The position numbers and the translations under genes are program-made. Shown here piece by piece: positions 44,232 to 54,501 of a stretch of 64,000 nt of DNA (its first letter is position 1; each line of letters starts with the position of its first letter). The stretch covers positions 930,001 to 994,000 of the forward strand of contig NZ_CP075896.1 in assembly GCF_018604545.1 (NCBI RefSeq). The letters are read 5' to 3'. Below the pieces are notes generated by a model, which was given only the letters and a program-made list of their open reading frames with translations, did no database searches and was not told the DNA's origin. The DNA comes from Streptomyces koelreuteriae. Its GTDB lineage: Bacteria > Actinomycetota > Actinomycetes > Streptomycetales > Streptomycetaceae.

Positions 44232-46403
44232 GTCGCTGAACCGCTCCCCCTTCTCCGCCTTGTCCACCAGCAGCGCGGGCGGGGTGAACCGGTCGCCGTA
44301 GCGCTCGGCGAGTTCACGCGCGCGTGCCACGAATCCGGGCAGGCCACCCTCGTAGCCGTTGATGTACTGGAGCACGCCGCCGGTCCAGCCCGGGAAGCCG
44401 ATGCCGAAGATCGAGCCGATGTTGGCGTCGGCGACCGAGGTCAGCACGCCCTCCTCCAGCAGCCGGACGGTGTCCAGCGCCTCGGAGAAGAGCATGCGCT
44501 CCTTCATGTCCTCGAACGGGATCTGGTATCCGGGCTTGGTGTAGTGCTCGCGCAGTCCCGGCCAGAGCGAGGCGCGCTTGCCGTCGTCGCCGTAGTCGTA
44601 GAAGCCGGCGCCGCCGCTGCGGCCCCTGCGGCCGAACTCGTCGACCATGCGGTCGATGACGGCCTCGGCGGGGTGGGCCGTCCAGGTGCCGCCCGCCTCC
44701 TCCACGGCGCGCTTCGTCTCGCCCCGGATCTTGCGGGGCAGCGTCAGCGTCAGCTCGTCCATCAGGGACAGCACCTTGGCCGGGTAGCCGGCCTGCGCCG
44801 CGGCCTGCTCGACCGACGCGGGCTCGATGCCCTCGCCGACCATGGCGACGCCCTCGTTGATGAAGTGCCCGATGACGCGGGAGGTGAAGAAGCCGCGCGA
44901 GTCGTTGACGACGATCGGCGTCTTGTTGATCTGCCGGACCAGGTCGAAGGCGCGGGCCAGGGCCTCCTCGCCCGTGCGCTCGCCCTTGATGATCTCGACG
45001 AGCGGCATCTTGTCGACCGGCGAGAAGAAGTGCAGTCCGATGAAGTCGCCCTGGCGCTCGACGCCCTCGGCGAGTGCGGTGATGGGGAGGGTGGAGGTGT
45101 TGGAGCACAGCAGCGCGTCGGGCGCCACGACGTTCTGGATCTCCTGGAACACCTTGTGCTTGAGGGAGGTGTCCTCGAAGACGGCCTCGATCACGGCGTC
45201 ACAGCCGGCCAGGTCCTGCGCCTCGGCGGTGGGCGTGATGCGGGCGAGCAGCGCGTCCGCCTTCTGCTGGGTCGTACGGCCCTTGGCGACGGCCTTGGCG
45301 CACAGCTTCTCGGAGTAGCCCTTGCCCTTGAGGGCCGACTCCAGGGAGACATCCTTCAGAACGACGTCGATGCCGGCGCGGGCACAGGAGTAGGCGATGC
45401 CCGCGCCCATCATTCCGGCGCCGAGGACGGCGACCTTGCGGACCTTCGTGGGCTCGATGCCCTTGGGCCGGTTGGCGCCGGAGTTGACGGCCTGGAGGTC
45501 GAAAAAGAAGGCCTGGATCATGTTCTTCGAGGTCTGTCCGGCGGCGAGGTCCACGAAGTAGCGGGCCTCGATGATCTGGGCGGTCTCGAAGTCGACCTGG
45601 GAGCCCTCGACGGCGGCGGCGAGGATGTTGCGCGGCGCCGGGTAGGGGGCGCCGCCCGTCTGCTTGCGCAGATTCGCCGGGAAGGCGGGCAGGTTGGCGG
45701 CGAACTTGGGGTGGGCGGGCGTGCCGCCCGGGATGCGGTAGCCGGGCTTGTCCCAGGGCTGCTGCGACTCCGGGTTGGCGTCGATGAAGGCACGGGCCTT
45801 GGCGAGCAGTTCCTCCTGGGTCTCGGCGACGTCGTCGACGAGACCGTTCTCCCGGGCGCGGCGCGGGCTGTACTGGGTGCCCTGGAGGAGGACCTTCAGC
45901 AGGGCGTCGGCGATGCCGAGCAGCCGGACGGTGCGGACGACGCCGCCGCCTCCGGGGAGGAGGCCGAGGGTGACCTCGGGGCAGCCGATCTTCGAGCCGG
46001 GCGCGTCGAGCGCGACGCGGTGGTGGCAGGCCAGGGCGATCTCGTAACCGCCGCCGAGGGCAGCGCCGTTGAGCGCGGCGACGACCGGCTTGCCGAGGGT
46101 CTCGATGCGGCGCAGGTTCCGCTTGATCGCCATGCCGCCGTCGAACAGCTCCTGGGCCGTCCCGGGCGTGACGCGGATGAGGTCGCGCAGGTCGCCGCCG
46201 GCGAAGAAGGTCTTCTTGGCGGAGGTGATGATGACGCCCCGGATGGAGTCCTTCTCGGCCTCCAGGCGGTCGGTGACGGCGGCGAGCGAGTCGCGGAACG
46301 CCTGGTTCATGGTGTTCGCGGACTGGTTCGGGTCGTCGATGACGAGGGTGACGAGGCCGGTGCGGTCCTGTTCCCAGCGGATGGTGGTGGATTCAGTGCT
46401 CAT
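44217..46403 (-). CDS. Fatty-acid oxidation complex subunit, enoyl-CoA hydratase/3-hydroxyacyl-CoA dehydrogenase (FadB/J-type)
   Basis: Bifunctional beta-oxidation enzyme of 728 aa. The N-terminal crotonase domain (1-~190) has the GGGYEIALACHHRVA block and GLLPGGGGVVR. The Rossmann start VAVLGAGMMGAGIAYSCARAG (near 340, read in part) is NAD binding. The dehydrogenase signature LHFFSPVDKMPLVEII and the terminal FGRRGRSGGAGFYDY follow. ATG 46403 was chosen over an upstream start 21 codons earlier. It is the third gene of a leftward operon after the CoA transferase and thiolase. Confidence 0.96.
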   Translation of the reverse strand: MSTESTTIRWEQDRTGLVTLVIDDPNQSANTMNQAFRDSLAAVTDRLEAEKDSIRGVIITSAKKTFFAGGDLRDLIRVTPGTAQELFDGGMAIKRNLRRIETLGKPVVAALNGAALGGGYEIALACHHRVALDAPGSKIGCPEVTLGLLPGGGGVVRTVRLLGIADALLKVLLQGTQYSPRRARENGLVDDVAETQEELLAKARAFIDANPESQQPWDKPGYRIPGGTPAHPKFAANLPAFPANLRKQTGGAPYPAPRNILAAAVEGSQVDFETAQIIEARYFVDLAAGQTSKNMIQAFFFDLQAVNSGANRPKGIEPTKVRKVAVLGAGMMGAGIAYSCARAGIDVVLKDVSLESALKGKGYSEKLCAKAVAKGRTTQQKADALLARITPTAEAQDLAGCDAVIEAVFEDTSLKHKVFQEIQNVVAPDALLCSNTSTLPITALAEGVERQGDFIGLHFFSPVDKMPLVEIIKGERTGEEALARAFDLVRQINKTPIVVNDSRGFFTSRVIGHFINEGVAMVGEGIEPASVEQAAAQAGYPAKVLSLMDELTLTLPRKIRGETKRAVEEAGGTWTAHPAEAVIDRMVDEFGRRGRSGGAGFYDYGDDGKRASLWPGLREHYTKPGYQIPFEDMKERMLFSEALDTVRLLEEGVLTSVADANIGSIFGIGFPGWTGGVLQYINGYEGGLPGFVARARELAERYGDRFTPPALLVDKAEKGERFSDSARG

Positions 46404-46437
46404 GTGGAGGTGCTCCGTGTGATCCGTCGGGAGGGGG

Positions 46438-47652
<1,215 letters not shown>

Positions 47653-47663
47653 GAGAGGGCCTT

Positions 47664-48809
47664 TCACTGAGGGTTGCGGGACGAGGCGAGCAGCCCGGGG
47701 ACGTCCCAGTCCCGGGCGACGTCCGCCGTGTCGGCGCCCGGCCGCGCCGGGCCGGTGCGGACGGAGGTCGGGGTCGCGGAGAAACGGGGGGCCGGGGCGG
47801 GCTGGGTGATGCCGCCGTGGTCGGTGAAGGTGCCGCGGGCGGCGAGATGCGGGTGGTGCGGGGCCTCGCGCAGGGACAGGACGGGCGCCACGCACGCGTC
47901 GGAGCCCTCGAAGACGGCCGTCCACTCGTCCCGCGTCCGGGTCTTGAAGCGGACCGCGATCCGTTCGCGCAGTTCGCCCCACCGGGTGACGTCCTTGCGG
48001 GCCGCGGCCTGGTCCTCGACGCCGAGGAGGGTCAGGAACTCCGCGTAGAACTGCGGCTCCAGCGCGCCGACGGCCATGTGCAGGCCGTCGGCCGTCTCGT
48101 ACGTGCCGTAGTAGGGGCAGCCGCCGTCAAGGAGGTTGGCGCTGCGGCGGTCCTGCCAGCCGCCGGCGGCGAGCATGCCGTGGATCATGGTGGCGAGGTG
48201 GGCGGTGCCGTCGACGATGGCGGCGTCGACGACCTGGCCGGTGCCGCTCGCGCGGGCGTGGTTCAGGGCAGCGAGGACGCCGACGACGAGGTACAGGGAG
48301 CCGCCCGCGTAGTCGCCGAGCAGGTTGGCCGGGACGGCCGGCGGCTCGTCCGGCCGGCCGATCATGCCGAGGGTGCCGGTGGGGGCGATGTACGCGATGT
48401 CGTGTCCGGCGCGCTCGGCGAGCGGGCCGTCCTGCCCCCAGCCGGTCATCCGGCCGTAGACGAGACGCGGGTTGCGGGCGTGGCAGGCCTCGGGGCCTAC
48501 GCCCAGGCGCTCGGCGACACCGGGGCGGTAGCCCTCGACCAGGATGTCGGCGCGGGCGGCGAGGTCGAGCACCCGGTCGGGGCCGTCCGGGGACTTCAGG
48601 TCGACGACCACCGAGCGCTTGTTGCGGTTGGTGACGTCGTACGCCGGGTCGATCGCGAGTCCGGGGCCGCCGGGGCGGTCCACGCGCACGACGTCGGCCC
48701 CGAGGTCGGCCAGGAGCATGGCGGCGAACGGGCCGGGCCCGATGCCGGCCAGCTCGACGACGCGCACGCCGGTGAGCGGGCCGTGTCCTGGCGTCCTTGC
48801 CGTGGTCAT
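47664..48809 (-). CDS. CaiB/BaiF-family CoA transferase, alpha-methylacyl-CoA racemase-like
   Basis: Family III CoA transferase or racemase, 381 aa. The N-terminal segment [27 protein letters not shown] and [12 protein letters not shown] are the family start. The conserved [11 protein letters not shown] carries the catalytic Asp candidate (near 163). The sequence is nearest by eye to alpha-methylacyl-CoA racemases. It heads an operon with a thiolase and FadB-type gene, fitting methyl-branched acyl-CoA use. ATG 48809, 12 codons inside the longer frame. Confidence 0.9.
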   Translation of the reverse strand: MTTARTPGHGPLTGVRVVELAGIGPGPFAAMLLADLGADVVRVDRPGGPGLAIDPAYDVTNRNKRSVVVDLKSPDGPDRVLDLAARADILVEGYRPGVAERLGVGPEACHARNPRLVYGRMTGWGQDGPLAERAGHDIAYIAPTGTLGMIGRPDEPPAVPANLLGDYAGGSLYLVVGVLAALNHARASGTGQVVDAAIVDGTAHLATMIHGMLAAGGWQDRRSANLLDGGCPYYGTYETADGLHMAVGALEPQFYAEFLTLLGVEDQAAARKDVTRWGELRERIAVRFKTRTRDEWTAVFEGSDACVAPVLSLREAPHHPHLAARGTFTDHGGITQPAPAPRFSATPTSVRTGPARPGADTADVARDWDVPGLLASSRNPQ

Positions 48810-48857
48810 CCAGCCCCCAGTGCTGTGACACAACCGATGTAACACCAGTGATGCTAA

Positions 48858-48901
48858 GAACGCGTTCCGATCGACACAAGACCTGAAGAGAGCAAGCGCT
48901 T
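48858..48901 (-). promoter_or_regulatory. Two palindromes upstream of the acyl-CoA operon
   Basis: GAACGCGTTC (48858-48867) and AAGCGCTT (48894-48901, within ACTAAGCGCTTGCT on the minus strand) lie in the 111 bp before the CoA transferase gene. The second has the look of TetR-type operators found at fatty-acid genes in actinomycetes; the regulator is not known here. Confidence 0.5.
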
Positions 48902-48920
48902 AGTAATCTGCCCGACGGAG

Positions 48921-49301
48921 TCAGTCCCCGTCCAGTTCCGCTATCAGCCGTTTCGGCGCGATCACCCGGTAGCTCTCCTCCACCCAGTCGCAGAGCATCT
49001 CCGCGGCCGGCGCGCCCTGCCGCTCCAGGGGGATGCTCACCCAGCCGGCCTTGCCCAGGCCGTAACCGGCGGGCTCGGCGCCTGGGCTGGACAGGGCGTG
49101 GGCGTGGGCCGTCTCGTCCTTGAGCTTCACCGTCACGCCCAGGGGGTAGCTGCCGTCCTGGACGCCGAGGAAGACGAACACCTTCTTGTTGACCTTCGCG
49201 ACGGACTCGCCCCAGGGGAACTCCTCGACGGCACCCGGCAGCCTCAGCGCGAACTCGCGCACTTTCTCCCACTTCTTCAGGGCATTCCTGGGCACGGCCA
49301 T
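48921..49301 (-). CDS. MmcQ/YjbR family protein
   Basis: A 126-aa cytosolic protein with the CyaY-like YjbR fold, known as a DNA-binding-like domain of uncertain role. Markers are EEFPWGESVAKVNKKVFVFLG and the terminal SYRVIAPKRLIAELD. ATG 49301 follows GGAGG at 7 nt; the longer upstream frame begins within the divergent promoter. It is the only gene between the acyl-CoA operon and the divergent reductase. Confidence 0.9.
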   Translation of the reverse strand: MAVPRNALKKWEKVREFALRLPGAVEEFPWGESVAKVNKKVFVFLGVQDGSYPLGVTVKLKDETAHAHALSSPGAEPAGYGLGKAGWVSIPLERQGAPAAEMLCDWVEESYRVIAPKRLIAELDGD

Positions 49302-49393
49302 CGTCGTTCCTCCGGGCTCGTCGTCGGGCTCCGCACCCCTCACGCTAGCCTCGGCCACCGACAGCGGCACGGGCTGAACGACCGAGGGGTGTC

Positions 49394-50572
49394 ATGAGCA
49401 GGCTGAACAGGACGGACCGTCCGTACGACATCGTGCTCTTCGGAGCCACCAGTTTCGCCGGAGCGCTGACCGCGGAGTATCTGGCCGCGCACGCGCCGGA
49501 CGGGTTGCGCTGGGCGATCGCGGGACGCAGCGCGCAGAAGCTGGAGCGGCTGCGCGAGCGGCTGCCGGACGACGCGGAGGTGGGGGTGCTGCGGGCGGAC
49601 GTCTCCGACCCGGCCTCGCTGCGCGCTCTCGCCGAGCAGGCGCGCGTGGTGGCCACGACCGTCGGCCCGTACGTGACGTACGGCGAGGAGCTCGTGGCCG
49701 CCTGCGCGGAAGCCGGGACCGACTACCTCGACCTCGCGGGCGAGCCAGAGTTCGTGGACCTGATGTACGTCCGGCACGACGCACGCGCGCGGGAGACCGG
49801 GGCACGGCTGGTGCACGCCGCCGGCTTCGACTCGATCCCGCACGATCTGGGCGTGTACTTCACGGTTCAGCAGCTGCCCGAGGACGTGCCGCTGACCGTG
49901 GAGGGTTTCGTGACCGCCGACGCGGCCTTCTCGGGCGGCACCTTCAACTCGGCCCTGAACCAGTTCGCCCGGCAGCGGGAGATGGCGGCGGCCGTGCGGG
50001 ACCGGCGGCGGCATGAGCCGCGGCTGGTGGGACGGCGGGTCTCCGCGCCGCTGGGTACGCCGCGGTTCGCCAAGGAGGTCGGCGCCTGGGCGCTGCCGAT
50101 GCCGACCATCGACCCGCAGATCGTGCGGCGGTCGGCGGCGACCCTCGAGCGGTACGGCCCTGATTTCCGCTACCGGCAGTACGCGGCCGTCCGGCACCTG
50201 CCCGTCGCGGTGGGCGGGGTCGCGGCCGTCGGCGCGCTGGTCGCGGCGGCCCAGGTGGCGCCCGCGCGGCGCTGGTTGTCGGACCGGCTGCGGCCCGGGG
50301 ACGGGCCGAGCCCGGAGAAGCGGGCGAAGAGCTGGTTCTCCCTGCGCTTCGTGGGCGAGGGCGGCGGCCGTCGGGTGTTCACGGAGGTCTCGGGCGGCGA
50401 CCCGGGGTACGACGAGACGGCGAAGATGCTCGCCGAGTCGGCGCTGTGCCTGGCCTTCGACGAGCTGCCGAAGACGGCGGGCCAGGTCACCACGGCGGTC
50501 GCGATGGGCGACGCGCTGATCGACCGGCTGCGCGCGGCGGGCATCCGCTTCCGCGTCGCGTCCACCCGCTGA
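49394..50572 (+). CDS. Saccharopine dehydrogenase-like NAD(P)-binding reductase (trans-acting enoyl reductase-like)
   Basis: NAD(P)-binding protein of 392 aa. The Rossmann motif LFGATSFAGALTAEYLA (~14-30) differs from canonical GxGxxG in the way typical of the saccharopine-dehydrogenase-like/trans-acting enoyl reductase group. Other landmarks are TVGPYVTYGEELVAACAEAGTDY and AGFDSIPHDLGVYF. A C-terminal hydrophobic segment (VAVGGVAAVGALVAAA) may contact membrane. The reaction is uncertain: lipid or polyketide reduction are possible. Confidence 0.85.
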   Translation: MSRLNRTDRPYDIVLFGATSFAGALTAEYLAAHAPDGLRWAIAGRSAQKLERLRERLPDDAEVGVLRADVSDPASLRALAEQARVVATTVGPYVTYGEELVAACAEAGTDYLDLAGEPEFVDLMYVRHDARARETGARLVHAAGFDSIPHDLGVYFTVQQLPEDVPLTVEGFVTADAAFSGGTFNSALNQFARQREMAAAVRDRRRHEPRLVGRRVSAPLGTPRFAKEVGAWALPMPTIDPQIVRRSAATLERYGPDFRYRQYAAVRHLPVAVGGVAAVGALVAAAQVAPARRWLSDRLRPGDGPSPEKRAKSWFSLRFVGEGGGRRVFTEVSGGDPGYDETAKMLAESALCLAFDELPKTAGQVTTAVAMGDALIDRLRAAGIRFRVASTR

Positions 50573-50614
50573 GGGACTGCCGAGGGCTGCCGAGGACTGC
50601 CGAGGGGCTCCGTC

Positions 50615-50761
50615 CTACATCGGCCACGCGGCGAGGGTGTAGATCATCCCGGCGATCCAGGCGAGACCGGCCAGCACGGCGAGGATCAGCCCGACCGTGA
50701 CGGCCCGCTCGACCGTCTGGGTCGGTCCGGCAACAGGCTTGGGAGCGCGGTGCGTTGTCAT
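50615..50761 (-). CDS. 48-aa single-pass membrane protein
   Basis: Small protein MTTHRAPKPVAGPTQTVER followed by one hydrophobic segment, AVTVGLILAVLAGLAWIAG, and MIYTLAAWPM. ATG 50761; the only upstream site is a weak GGGG. It is a typical uncharacterised small Streptomyces membrane protein. The 42 bp to its left contain three imperfect copies of a GGACTGCCGAGG-like unit, in 50574-50608. Confidence 0.7.
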   Translation of the reverse strand: MTTHRAPKPVAGPTQTVERAVTVGLILAVLAGLAWIAGMIYTLAAWPM

Positions 50762-50839
50762 GCGCCCCAGCCTGCCGACGGGGCCGCGGCCGGACATCCG
50801 TACGGGTACTCAGAGCCGGTACTCAGATCACACCGACCC

Positions 50840-51523
50840 TCAGGTCTCCCGGAGGGCCTTGCGGCAGAGGGCGTCCGCTCGGCGGGTGGTCTCCGGGAGG
50901 CGGTACTCGGGGGTCAGCGCGAGGGTGTGGGCGCAGGCCCCGTCGAGCGTCACGCGGTGGCCGACCGAGACGAAGACCGGCTTGACCGCCTCCCGGGTGC
51001 GCAGGGCGCGGCCGACCTCCTCGGAGCCGGCGAGCAGCGCGGAGCCGCTGCCGCGCGGGGTGTCCGGGTCGTCGTACGTGAAGGTGAAGGGGTTCTTGGC
51101 GACGCCGATCGTGGGGAGGCCGGTCAGGACGCCGAGGTGGCTGGCGAGGCCGAAGCGGCGGGGGTGGGCGAGGCCGTAGCCGTCGCAGACCACCAGGCCC
51201 GGTGGGAGCGGCAGGGCGTCGAGGGCGGCCAGGACCGTGGGGATCTCGCGGAAGGCGAGCAGTCCGGGCACATAGGGGAAGGAGACGCGGCCCACCGCCG
51301 TGGCCTGCGCGACAACCTCGAGACTCGACGCGTCCAGGACGACCGCGGCCGCCGCGACGACGTCCCGTTCGTCGTCGTAGGCCACGTCGACCCCCGTCAC
51401 ATGGCCCGTGCCGGGCGGCGGTCCGGGTTCGTCGAGGATCACGCGCCCGCGCAGTTCGTCCTGGACGGCGCGGGCCTGTTCCTCGGTCACGGGCCAGTGT
51501 TCGGGGATGTCTACGGTCGTCAT
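50840..51523 (-). CDS. nfi: Endonuclease V (deoxyinosine repair)
   Basis: Repair nuclease of 227 aa that nicks DNA 3' to deoxyinosine. Motifs include the acidic GVDVAYDD, the wedge PYVPGLLAFREIP, VCDGYGLAHPRRFGLASHLG and the late GVAKNPF and VKPVFVSVGH. The catalytic Asp/Glu set appears complete. ATG 51523. No DNA-repair neighbour is nearby. Confidence 0.95.
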   Translation of the reverse strand: MTTVDIPEHWPVTEEQARAVQDELRGRVILDEPGPPPGTGHVTGVDVAYDDERDVVAAAAVVLDASSLEVVAQATAVGRVSFPYVPGLLAFREIPTVLAALDALPLPPGLVVCDGYGLAHPRRFGLASHLGVLTGLPTIGVAKNPFTFTYDDPDTPRGSGSALLAGSEEVGRALRTREAVKPVFVSVGHRVTLDGACAHTLALTPEYRLPETTRRADALCRKALRET

Positions 51524-51551
51524 GGTGGGCCCGAGCCTACGGGCAGCGCGA

Positions 51552-51583
51552 AGGCCGGCGGGACCAGGGAGTCCGGCCGGCCT
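51552..51583 (-). terminator. Hairpin downstream of the 107-aa basic protein gene
   Basis: An 8-bp outer stem (51552-51559 with 51576-51583) plus an inner GGAC/GTCC pair, 34 bp after the leftward gene stop. Confidence 0.6.
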
Positions 51584-51616
51584 CGGGAGGCTCGCGCCTC
51601 ACTTGTTCCGTGCGCG

Positions 51617-51940
51617 CTACTTGTCCAGTGCGCGCCGCAGCTGGCTCTTGTTCATGGTGGAGCGTCCGTCGACGCCGCGGCGCCTGGCCTCCTGGTAGAG
51701 CTGGTCGTAGGTGGGCCCCTGGGAGCCCTTCCCGGACCGCCGGCCGCCGCGCTCGCCGGAGGACATGTCCTGCGTGGAGGTCCGGCTGGCCGTCTTCGAC
51801 TCGCCGGCGCGGGCGCGTTCCTTGTTCACCGTCCGCGCGGCGATCTCCTCGGCGCGGCCGGTGCTCTCGCCCCGGTCCCGCGCGCTCTCCTTGATGTGCT
51901 CGTACTGGCGCTCCCGCTTGGAGCTCGAACCGCGTGGCAT
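51617..51940 (-). CDS. Basic hydrophilic protein with C-terminal SAP/Rho-N-like motif ('plasmid stabilization' type)
   Basis: A 107-aa protein, highly charged and likely disordered over 1-75 (KRERQYEHIKESARDRGES, ERARAGESKT). It ends with YDQLYQEARRRGVDGRSTMNKSQL-type residues (last part RRALDK), resembling Rho N-terminal or SAP helix-extension-helix motifs that bind nucleic acid. Similar Streptomyces proteins are, as I recall, named plasmid stabilization proteins without plasmid context. Start is ATG 51940 or the GTG one codon earlier; AGGAAG lies near both. Confidence 0.75.
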   Translation of the reverse strand: MPRGSSSKRERQYEHIKESARDRGESTGRAEEIAARTVNKERARAGESKTASRTSTQDMSSGERGGRRSGKGSQGPTYDQLYQEARRRGVDGRSTMNKSQLRRALDK

Positions 51941-52010
51941 CACCGCTCACTTCCTTTCCCGACCGGTGAACGGGTACCCACGCTGCCAACGATCAGAGCG
52001 GTCCGCTCGC

Positions 52011-53114
52011 TCAGTGCTCCAGGCGGGCAACCCGGCCCTTCTCACCCGCGGCCCAGCACCCTTGGCGCGGGACGCAGTCGACGGTGTCGTAGGAACCGGT
52101 GTCGACCGTCCGCCAGGTGCGGCCGCCGTCGGAGGTGAGGTCGGTGCCGGTGGGGCCGACGGCGAGAGCGGCGGAGCGGCTGTGCGGGAGCCAGGCGACG
52201 CCGGAACGGTAGGCGGGCGGGGGTGCGGCGGCGGGCCGCCAGGTGTGGCCACCGTCGGAGGTGCGCGCGGTGGCCTGCGGGGAGGGCTGGTCGGGGCGGA
52301 AGTCACCGCCGACGGCGAGACCGTGGGCGCGGTCGCGGAAGGCCAGCGCGAAGACGCCGCGGGCCGGGTCGCCCGCCGGGAGGGCCGTGTCGGCGGCCGT
52401 CCAGGTGCGTCCCCGGTCGGCGGAGTGCAGCACCCGCGCGCGTGCGGCCCCGCCGGTGGCGAGCCAGACGTCCTTCGGCCCGGAGGTGACCAAGCACTGG
52501 CCGCTCGCCGCGAACCCGGCCTCGCCCTCCTGCGCGGCCGGCATGCCCGTGTTCGGCAGCACCTTCCAGGTACGGCCGCCGTCGCCGGTCGACAGGATGC
52601 GGAACTTCCCGTCCACCGGGTCGCTCATGGCGAGGCCGTGGCGGGAGTCGAAGAAGGCGAGGCAGTCGTAGAAGGCCTTCGGGTCGGTGTTGCGGAAGGA
52701 CTCCGTCCAGGTCGCCCCGCCGTCGTCGGTCCGGTACACCCGGGACGCCTCGCCCTCGCCGATGGCCAGGACCACGGCCCGGCGCGCGTCGAACGCCTCG
52801 ACGTCCCGGAACTGCAACTCCCCCGCACCCGGGGGCGAGACGTTCCGCCAGCTCGCCCCGCCGTCGGTGGTGCGCAGGACGGTGCCGCCGGTGCCGGCGA
52901 CCCAGGCGGTGTTCCGGCTGACGGCGGCGAGGCCGCGGAACCGTACCTCCGGGGTGCCGGTGTCCTTCAGTTCCCAGTGCGGCGCCCGGTCGTCCGGCCC
53001 GTGCGCCTGCGCCGGTACGGCGGTCAGGGCCGCCAGTGCCGCCGCGCACACCGCCGCGGCGGTCGCCCTGCGCCGTGTTCGTCCCGTCCGTCGCGTGCTC
53101 CCCAAGCGCCTCAT
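52011..53114 (-). CDS. Secreted BNR/Ycf48-like beta-propeller protein
   Basis: A 367-aa exported protein with an Arg-rich signal peptide to about 42 (VPAQAHG). At least six repeats of the form TxDGGxTWR are visible: TTDGGASWR, TDDGGATWT, TGDGGRTWK, SADRGRTWT, TSDGGHTWR, TSDGGRTWR. Such Asp-box propellers occur in glycosidases and Ycf48-type assembly factors, but catalytic residues of a sialidase are not apparent. The function is unknown. ATG 53114, chosen as the Arg-rich signal start; its ribosome site is weak. Confidence 0.85.
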   Translation of the reverse strand: MRRLGSTRRTGRTRRRATAAAVCAAALAALTAVPAQAHGPDDRAPHWELKDTGTPEVRFRGLAAVSRNTAWVAGTGGTVLRTTDGGASWRNVSPPGAGELQFRDVEAFDARRAVVLAIGEGEASRVYRTDDGGATWTESFRNTDPKAFYDCLAFFDSRHGLAMSDPVDGKFRILSTGDGGRTWKVLPNTGMPAAQEGEAGFAASGQCLVTSGPKDVWLATGGAARARVLHSADRGRTWTAADTALPAGDPARGVFALAFRDRAHGLAVGGDFRPDQPSPQATARTSDGGHTWRPAAAPPPAYRSGVAWLPHSRSAALAVGPTGTDLTSDGGRTWRTVDTGSYDTVDCVPRQGCWAAGEKGRVARLEH

Positions 53115-53245
53115 GGCCGGGGAAGCTAGCCCACCGCCCGGGCGCCGTCCAGACGGCCTCGCGGGCCCGGCGGGTGTTCCGGCGGGCGCCACACGCGCCC
53201 GCCCTGGCACATGAGGAGAGTCACGTCACTCTGGTGCATGAACGC

Positions 53246-53261
53246 GGTGACGGAGGTCACT
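53246..53261 (-). promoter_or_regulatory. BldD-box-like inverted repeat upstream of the SsgA-family gene
   Basis: On the minus strand the site reads AGTGA-CCTCCG-TCACC, matching the published BldD consensus AGTGA-Nm-TCACC. It lies about 100 bp before the SsgA-family start, in a 247-bp divergent region with no gene. Confidence 0.5.
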
Positions 53262-53361
53262 CGCATCTCGTGTGCACGGATTGGCTGAATCCGGCGTCTC
53301 TTCCAATGCCCGGCCGCAATCCGACCGGAAGTCCGTCCAGCCGTCACAAGGGAGCAAGGCG

Positions 53362-53775
53362 TTGTCCATCGTCATCGAGCAGCCCGTGGAGGCCCGCCTC
53401 GTCGCCGCCGCGCCGCGTATGCCGAGCATTCCCGCGACGCTGCACTACGACCGACGTGATCCGTTCGCCGTCCGCATGACCTTCCCCGCCCCGGCCACGC
53501 TGGAGGGCGTCGAGGTCTGCTGGACCTTCTCCCGCGAGCTGCTCGCCGCAGGCATGAAGGAGGCCGAGGGACACGGCGACGTACGGGTGCGGCCGTACGG
53601 GTACGACCGCACCGTGCTGGAGTTCCACGCCCCCGAGGGCACCGCCGTCGTGCATGTCCGCTCCAGTGAGATACGCCGGTTCCTGGAGGCCACGAGCGAG
53701 CTCGTGCCGGTCGGTCTCGAGCACCTCCAGCTGGATCTGGACCACGGCCTGGCGGAGCTGATGCGCGACGCGTGA
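53362..53775 (+). CDS. ssgD: SsgA-family sporulation/cell-division regulator (SsgD-like)
   Basis: SALP protein of 137 aa. Such proteins direct cell-wall processes, septum placement and autolysis in sporulating actinomycetes. The body reads LHYDRRDPFAVRMTFP, WTFSRELLAAGM and DVRVRPYGYDRTVLEFH, and ends ELMRDA. TTG 53362 (MSIVIEQPVEA) is preceded by an AAGGGAG-like site; the upstream in-frame residues are not SALP-like. The SsgD name rests on recalled gene order with S. coelicolor SCO6722 and should be treated as tentative; family membership is firm. Confidence 0.88.
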   Translation: MSIVIEQPVEARLVAAAPRMPSIPATLHYDRRDPFAVRMTFPAPATLEGVEVCWTFSRELLAAGMKEAEGHGDVRVRPYGYDRTVLEFHAPEGTAVVHVRSSEIRRFLEATSELVPVGLEHLQLDLDHGLAELMRDA

Positions 53776-53809
53776 GGGGCCCGGGGCGGGAATCCGGCAG
53801 GGGTGTGGG

Positions 53810-54463
53810 TCAGGCCCGGGCGGGCGCACCCGGCTCCGCGGCCACCGCCCCGAGCACCTCGCGCACGATCCTCCGCAGACCTGGCGCCGTTGCCCCGGCG
53901 CGCTCGGTCAGCTCCTCGACGCGTCGCTCGTGGGCGCGGACGTCCTGCTCGGGCAGCAGGTCCGCCGCCGCGGCGAGGGCGACGAGCGCCGCGTCGCGCC
54001 AGGAGGTCTTGGCGACGGGCGACGGTCCCCGGAGGATCCGCCGCGTCTCCTCCCGTAGCGCCTCCACCGCGGTGACCCGCTCCAGTGCGTGGTCCACGGA
54101 GGGGAACACGCCGAGGACCCGCTTCTTCTCCGCCCGCAGATATCCCCCGGCCACGAGCTGCTCCCGCACGGCGTCGAGGGTCACCCGGGCGCGCAGTGTC
54201 ACCCACGTCCGCCAGGAGTGCGGGCACGACTCATGGACCAGTTCCAGCAGCCCGTCGAGGACCGCGTCACCGGCACGCGCGTCGAGGTCGACCGGCGTGG
54301 CGATGCCGTCGTCGTCGATGAGCAGACCGCGCTGGGCCAGTTCGGTGAGGGCACCGGCGCGCACCAGTCCGGCCAGGCGGCCGGCGTCGGCGGCCGGCGG
54401 GCACGCGGAGTCCCAGGCCAGCAGGCAGAGCCGGGCCGGCAGCGAGAGCGGGCCGTCGGTCAC
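53810..54463 (-). CDS. GPP34 (GOLPH3-like) family phosphoprotein
   Basis: Helical 217-aa protein of the GPP34 family, known in eukaryotes as a phosphoinositide-binding Golgi protein; its bacterial role is not defined. It has LPARLCLLAWD at the start and the family regions GRLAGLVRAGALTELAQRG, LRARVTLDAVREQLVAGGYL and KKRVLGVFPSVDH. GTG 54463 has AGGAGG 4 nt upstream. It is the divergent neighbour of the ABC-F/UvrA leader. Confidence 0.85.
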   Translation of the reverse strand: MTDGPLSLPARLCLLAWDSACPPAADAGRLAGLVRAGALTELAQRGLLIDDDGIATPVDLDARAGDAVLDGLLELVHESCPHSWRTWVTLRARVTLDAVREQLVAGGYLRAEKKRVLGVFPSVDHALERVTAVEALREETRRILRGPSPVAKTSWRDAALVALAAAADLLPEQDVRAHERRVEELTERAGATAPGLRRIVREVLGAVAAEPGAPARA

Positions 54464-54501
54464 GGGGCCTCCTCGGGGCGCTCGGGCCGCGCGTTAATTC
54501 G

